The notes under the pieces are model-generated. The model ran no database searches. It saw nothing but the letters and a program-made list of their open reading frames with translations, and had not been told where the DNA came from. Made by a program: the position numbers and the translations under genes. DNA of 7,654 nt from Planctomycetaceae bacterium (GTDB taxonomy: Bacteria > Planctomycetota > Planctomycetia > Pirellulales > Thermoguttaceae), in contig JAITKS010000343.1 in assembly GCA_031278315.1 (NCBI GenBank), positions 1 through 7,654 on the forward strand, in the 5' to 3' direction. Of this stretch, positions 4,688-7,654 are shown in pieces (position 1 is the stretch's first letter; each line of letters opens with the position of its first letter).

Positions 4688-4714
4688 CACAGAGGACACA
4701 GAGAACACAGAGAA
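4688..4714. repeat. Three tandem 9-nt CACAGAGAA units
   Basis: CACAGAGGA, CACAGAGAA and CACAGAGAA, preceded by TTAAC. I recall strings of this type (AACCACAGAGGACACAGAG) as common intergenic repeats in many environmental bacteria. They share a 9-nt period with the GTG/CAC blocks at 1637-1766. Confidence 0.75.
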
Positions 4715-4800
4715 ATCAGATTTTGTAATTTTAGATTTTGTGAGATAATTTATCCTTTTGATTCCGTGTGCGGCTTACAGACAAACACGTTTGACGCAAC

Positions 4801-4897
4801 CGTAGGGGCGTATCGCATACGCCCCTACGCACACGCCCTACGCACACACCGTAGGGGCGTATCGCACACGCCCTACGCATACGCCCTACGCACACAC
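4801..4897. repeat. Tandem pair of about 48-bp GTAGGGGCGTAT palindromic repeats
   Basis: Copy 1 is 4801-4849 and copy 2 is 4850-4897. In copy 1, CGTAGGGGCGTAT (4801-4813) and ATACGCCCCTACG (4817-4829) form a perfect 13-bp stem with a CGC loop. Copy 2 has the same left arm but CACACGCCCTACG in the right arm, giving a weaker stem. Each copy ends with additional ACGCCCTACGCACACAC units. The array begins 10 bp after the autotransporter stop codon and could block or end transcription, though no T-run adjoins the main stem. It resembles dispersed GTAGGGGCG palindromes seen in other bacteria. Confidence 0.8.
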
Positions 4898-4906
4898 CCT
4901 AATTTT

Positions 4907-7654
4907 TTAGAACAAAAACTGGTAGCCTATTGATGCTGTGTGTGCGTTCATGTATTTGCTATAGTTTCCGTTGTATTGTAGGTAGAGTGATCTAGTTTTC
5001 TTTTTATTGAGGTGTAGTTGTGTACCTAGGTCGACATTTACGAAGCTTCGGTTTAGGTTATTTCCGAGTATATTGAATTTTCCTCCTCCGGCGTATGCGA
5101 ACTGGTGTGTTGTTTTGGGTGCTTGGGTTCCGAGCAGCAGGTAGGAGTATCCGAGTGTTGCGGTGAAGTTGCAGCAATTTCGCGAGTAATCTAATCTTAA
5201 TCCTGTGCGGGCGAGGAATTGTGTCCAATCGGAGCTATGGTATCGGAGGGCGGTTTGTTTCATTATTTCGCCGGTGTATGATTCGAGGGCGTGGTATTGT
5301 TTGACGTAGGAGAGGTCGGCGGCGATGTGTGGTCGGAAGGACAGACCGTACCATTTGACAGGGCGGGTGAGTTGGATGCTTCCTGTTGCGCTATTACCTT
5401 TGTAGGAGGTGCGGAGGTCAGGAATTTGGTCGGGGATGGGGATAGTTCGGTGGAGGCGGTATTTTTGTGTACCTATACCTATCCATGATTTAAGTTCGTA
5501 GTGTGAGTAGAGACGCGTTGCGGAGTGGAAGCCGAGTAGGAAGTCGTCGGCAATGACGCGGTTTCCTTTTTGGTCGAGTTTAGGTTGAGAGTAGCTGAAT
5601 AGGCAACCGATGGCGGAGTCGCTGAAGATTCCTATATTGAATGAGCGGGGCAGTACGCGGTCGTAGCCGGTCATTAGCGAGACTCGCTGGGTTGACATCG
5701 ACGATGTATTGTGATCGTCATCGATGCTTTGGTAGTCGTAGTAGGCGGTTGCCCAGAGTGTGTGGCGTTGTGTTTCGGGCGAGCCGTAATTTTGTGTACC
5801 GAAGTATATTTTATGACCTTTATCGGACCAATTAACGCGGTCGAATCCGAATCGCCAGGGCGAGCGGAGAGGCAGGTAGAAGGATGACGCTTTAATTTCA
5901 CCGCTTAAAAGACGTTCTGCCTCACGGAGTTCGTCATCGTTCATGAGCCAGAACCAATTGAGGATGGGCAGCCATTTGTAGTTACTTTGCGCGTTGAATA
6001 TATTATTGAGTGCGCCGCCGACGCCGTGTTGATTGTAGTTACGGGCTACATCGGTGAAGGGTGTCGTGTTACGGGCAGCGGAAAGTTGATTGTAGTTAAA
6101 ACCGTCAACATGGGCAGTTTGAAATTTTGGTTCTTTGAACCATCGGTAAGGGTAGAGGTGTAATTTATATTGACCTGCAATATCTCCTGTTACTCGCATG
6201 AAATCGACTAGGATATTATCGGAGTAGTAACCGGTTTGTGGTCTGAAATAAATATCTCCTGCGAGTTCTGCTTTTCCATAGATTATAATTAAATCGCGTC
6301 CTCGATAAGTTGCATCGTCAGCGTAATCTTGGTCATCGCCGCCGAGTGGGTAAGCTGTTTGTTTATTTGGATCTTTTCTATAATTTCGATCGCCGTGAAC
6401 ATCGAAATCGATAATTGTTGTTGCGCCGGTTTGGTGTTTAAATGTTTCATTTTTAAAGTCGACTCGACCGAATTTTTCATGTTCGAGAGCTTCATTGGAT
6501 GGCATGTAGAATTGGTAAGAGCCAAAGCCCGGACTCAAATATGACTTGTCACCGAATATATTTTCTTTCATGTAGATTTTCAGATTACCTTGTAGAACAG
6601 CGTTATTTTGGAATGTCAATGAATTATCATTAAATGTAGTACCGCCTGTAGCAGTTCCGTCGATTAATCCAACATCGTCAAAATTATCATCAGCGTCATC
6701 GCCCCATGTTGCATCTCTTGCACCGATTATAATTGAGTTTTCGACTGTACTAGCACCTTTACCGAGAGTAATTTTCGGCGTGAGATTGGTAGGTTCGCCG
6801 GACTCAATTGTTGTCTCATCGAATACAATTATTGCGCCGTCGGTGATTTTCATTACACCAGTACCGTCAGATTTAAGCGTCGTGACTGTTCCACCCGGAT
6901 TCAAAAAATTATTTTTATCTTCATCATCTCTACCGTAGATATTTACTATTGTTGCGTCGGGGTTGAGGTATTGTGCTTCGCCGATATAGTCTTTATCTTT
7001 TGAATTTAGCGGGGTTCCTAATTGTATAATGTAGTTAGGATTTTTGGTTTGATCGAGAAAATTATCTCCGCCGTTACTTGCAAGTCCTGTAACGTTTAGA
7101 ATTCCATTTCCTTTGTCTTTTGTTATACCTATACCGATTGAGCCGGTATTTAGAATTGCGCCTTTTTCGATAGTAGCTGTACCTTTACCTTCGTATCCGA
7201 TATAAATTGTTCCGGTATTATTCCAAGTTGTGGATTTTTTAATTGTTTCACCTTCGTTATAGATGTCTTCGATTTCGTAGATACCGGACAAATTTAGTGT
7301 TCCTTCACTGTTCTCTTTTGCGCCGACAATTACTTCACCGCTATTGACATCGTTTCCGCTTGTGATTTTGACTGCAGCTGTTCCAGCTTCGCCGATTACG
7401 ATTGTACCGCGTTCGTATGTATTAGGTGTAGTTGGCAAACCGTTAATGAATTTGGGGTTAACGCTTTTTGCGTCCCAACGTGAATTTTTACCGGTAAGGT
7501 TGAAAGTTATGTCATCGCCAGCGATAGGTGCTAGAATATCGGCGTGTCCTGATGAATAAACGCCGAAGTAAGTTAATTCGATTTTACCTTCGAGTTTGAA
7601 TCCGACGTTAGCGACCATTGTGCTGCCGATTATTGCTATCTCTGCGGAACTGCC
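4907..7654 (-). CDS. Autotransporter (type V secretion) outer-membrane protein, N-terminus beyond the window
   Basis: 915 visible residues. The frame is open through the right edge, and the ATG at 7618 lies inside it, so the real start and the signal peptide are outside. The passenger (about 1-560) is rich in Gly/Thr/Asn beta-helix-like repeats of the form GTIYIGYEGKGTATIEKGA. LSPGFG (373-378), followed by a GRVDF...GATTIIDFDVHG stretch, matches the passenger-associated LSPG-type repeat. The linker ELREAERLLSGEIKAS (LSGE at 583-586) is the typical segment just before an autotransporter barrel. From about 597 to the end there are alternating amphipathic strands (LWATAYYDYQS, FLLGFHSATRLYSHYELKSWIGIG, LARTGLRLDYSR), ending in SIGYQFLF with a terminal aromatic Phe, as needed for BAM-dependent insertion. 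No protease or lipase motif is visible, so an adhesin or surface-structure role is most likely. The gene seems not to be co-transcribed with the HepT-like gene: 451 bp and a hairpin array separate them. Confidence 0.88.
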   Translation of the reverse strand, partial: GSSAEIAIIGSTMVANVGFKLEGKIELTYFGVYSSGHADILAPIAGDDITFNLTGKNSRWDAKSVNPKFINGLPTTPNTYERGTIVIGEAGTAAVKITSGNDVNSGEVIVGAKENSEGTLNLSGIYEIEDIYNEGETIKKSTTWNNTGTIYIGYEGKGTATIEKGAILNTGSIGIGITKDKGNGILNVTGLASNGGDNFLDQTKNPNYIIQLGTPLNSKDKDYIGEAQYLNPDATIVNIYGRDDEDKNNFLNPGGTVTTLKSDGTGVMKITDGAIIVFDETTIESGEPTNLTPKITLGKGASTVENSIIIGARDATWGDDADDNFDDVGLIDGTATGGTTFNDNSLTFQNNAVLQGNLKIYMKENIFGDKSYLSPGFGSYQFYMPSNEALEHEKFGRVDFKNETFKHQTGATTIIDFDVHGDRNYRKDPNKQTAYPLGGDDQDYADDATYRGRDLIIIYGKAELAGDIYFRPQTGYYSDNILVDFMRVTGDIAGQYKLHLYPYRWFKEPKFQTAHVDGFNYNQLSAARNTTPFTDVARNYNQHGVGGALNNIFNAQSNYKWLPILNWFWLMNDDELREAERLLSGEIKASSFYLPLRSPWRFGFDRVNWSDKGHKIYFGTQNYGSPETQRHTLWATAYYDYQSIDDDHNTSSMSTQRVSLMTGYDRVLPRSFNIGIFSDSAIGCLFSYSQPKLDQKGNRVIADDFLLGFHSATRLYSHYELKSWIGIGTQKYRLHRTIPIPDQIPDLRTSYKGNSATGSIQLTRPVKWYGLSFRPHIAADLSYVKQYHALESYTGEIMKQTALRYHSSDWTQFLARTGLRLDYSRNCCNFTATLGYSYLLLGTQAPKTTHQFAYAGGGKFNILGNNLNRSFVNVDLGTQLHLNKKKTRSLYLQYNGNYSKYMNAHTASIGYQFLF

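Larger units (their letters stand above)
4456..4906. other. Intergenic region between the autotransporter and HepT-like genes
   Basis: No gene, and in particular no MNT nucleotidyltransferase upstream of the HepT-like gene. It contains a 17-bp direct repeat (4495-4530), an A/T palindrome (about 4612-4628), a 14-codon minus-strand ORF (MISGHGFYIRLTTN, about 4672-4628) that may be the relic of a longer gene, a CACAGAGAA tandem (4688-4714), an inverted copy of a motif from the 91-bp repeats (4761-4773), and a tandem hairpin array (4801-4897). Confidence 0.65.

Overview
The window reads as an AT-rich (roughly 40% GC by eye) chromosomal segment from a diderm bacterium. Every gene I can support lies on the minus strand. 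An autotransporter-type outer-membrane protein, an exported Arg-rich protein with LTxxQ motifs, and a high density of palindromic and short-period intergenic repeats would fit a Planctomycetota/PVC-type or similar environmental or gut genome. That assignment is inference only; no rRNA or other marker gene is present.

Layout, left to right in + coordinates. 1-182: the 5' part of a gene that leaves the window, a charged leader followed by a WHxGFxGAMDLELR-type segment. 412-1342: a probable two-gene minus-strand operon. Its first gene (1342-968) encodes a Ser/Thr-rich protein with three CxxC pairs. Its second (918-412) encodes a small membrane protein resembling DUF1360, with a CLQCTGFWCG signature. 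1343-1804: intergenic, with inverted repeats and two blocks of a 9-nt-periodic TTxxxGTG repeat. 1805-2815: an exported protein made of two copies of an LTxxQ module with an Arg/Gly/Asn-rich tail. 2816-3698: a long intergenic region with a 5'-leader hairpin, a compactly folding candidate RNA region (about 2990-3165), a 91-bp direct repeat pair with nested 28-bp tandem units, and an intrinsic terminator oriented for minus-strand transcription. 3699-3908: a doubtful small ORF. 3943-4455: an HI0074/HepT-like (HEPN, nucleotidyltransferase substrate-binding) protein whose RX4HXY signature has been replaced and whose MNT partner is not next to it. 4456-4906: intergenic, with a 17-bp direct repeat before the HepT-like gene, CACAGAG repeats, and a tandem pair of GTAGGGGCGTAT hairpins. 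4907-7654: a large autotransporter (passenger plus C-terminal beta-barrel), open at the right edge so that its signal peptide is missing here.

The genes do not form one pathway. Three of them (autotransporter, LTxxQ protein, DUF1360-like protein) act in or beyond the cell envelope. I found no complete new system. The most distinctive items are the degenerate orphan HepT-like protein, the CxxC/DUF1360-like pair, the unassigned foldable region near 3000-3165, and at least four families of intergenic repeats in 7.6 kb.
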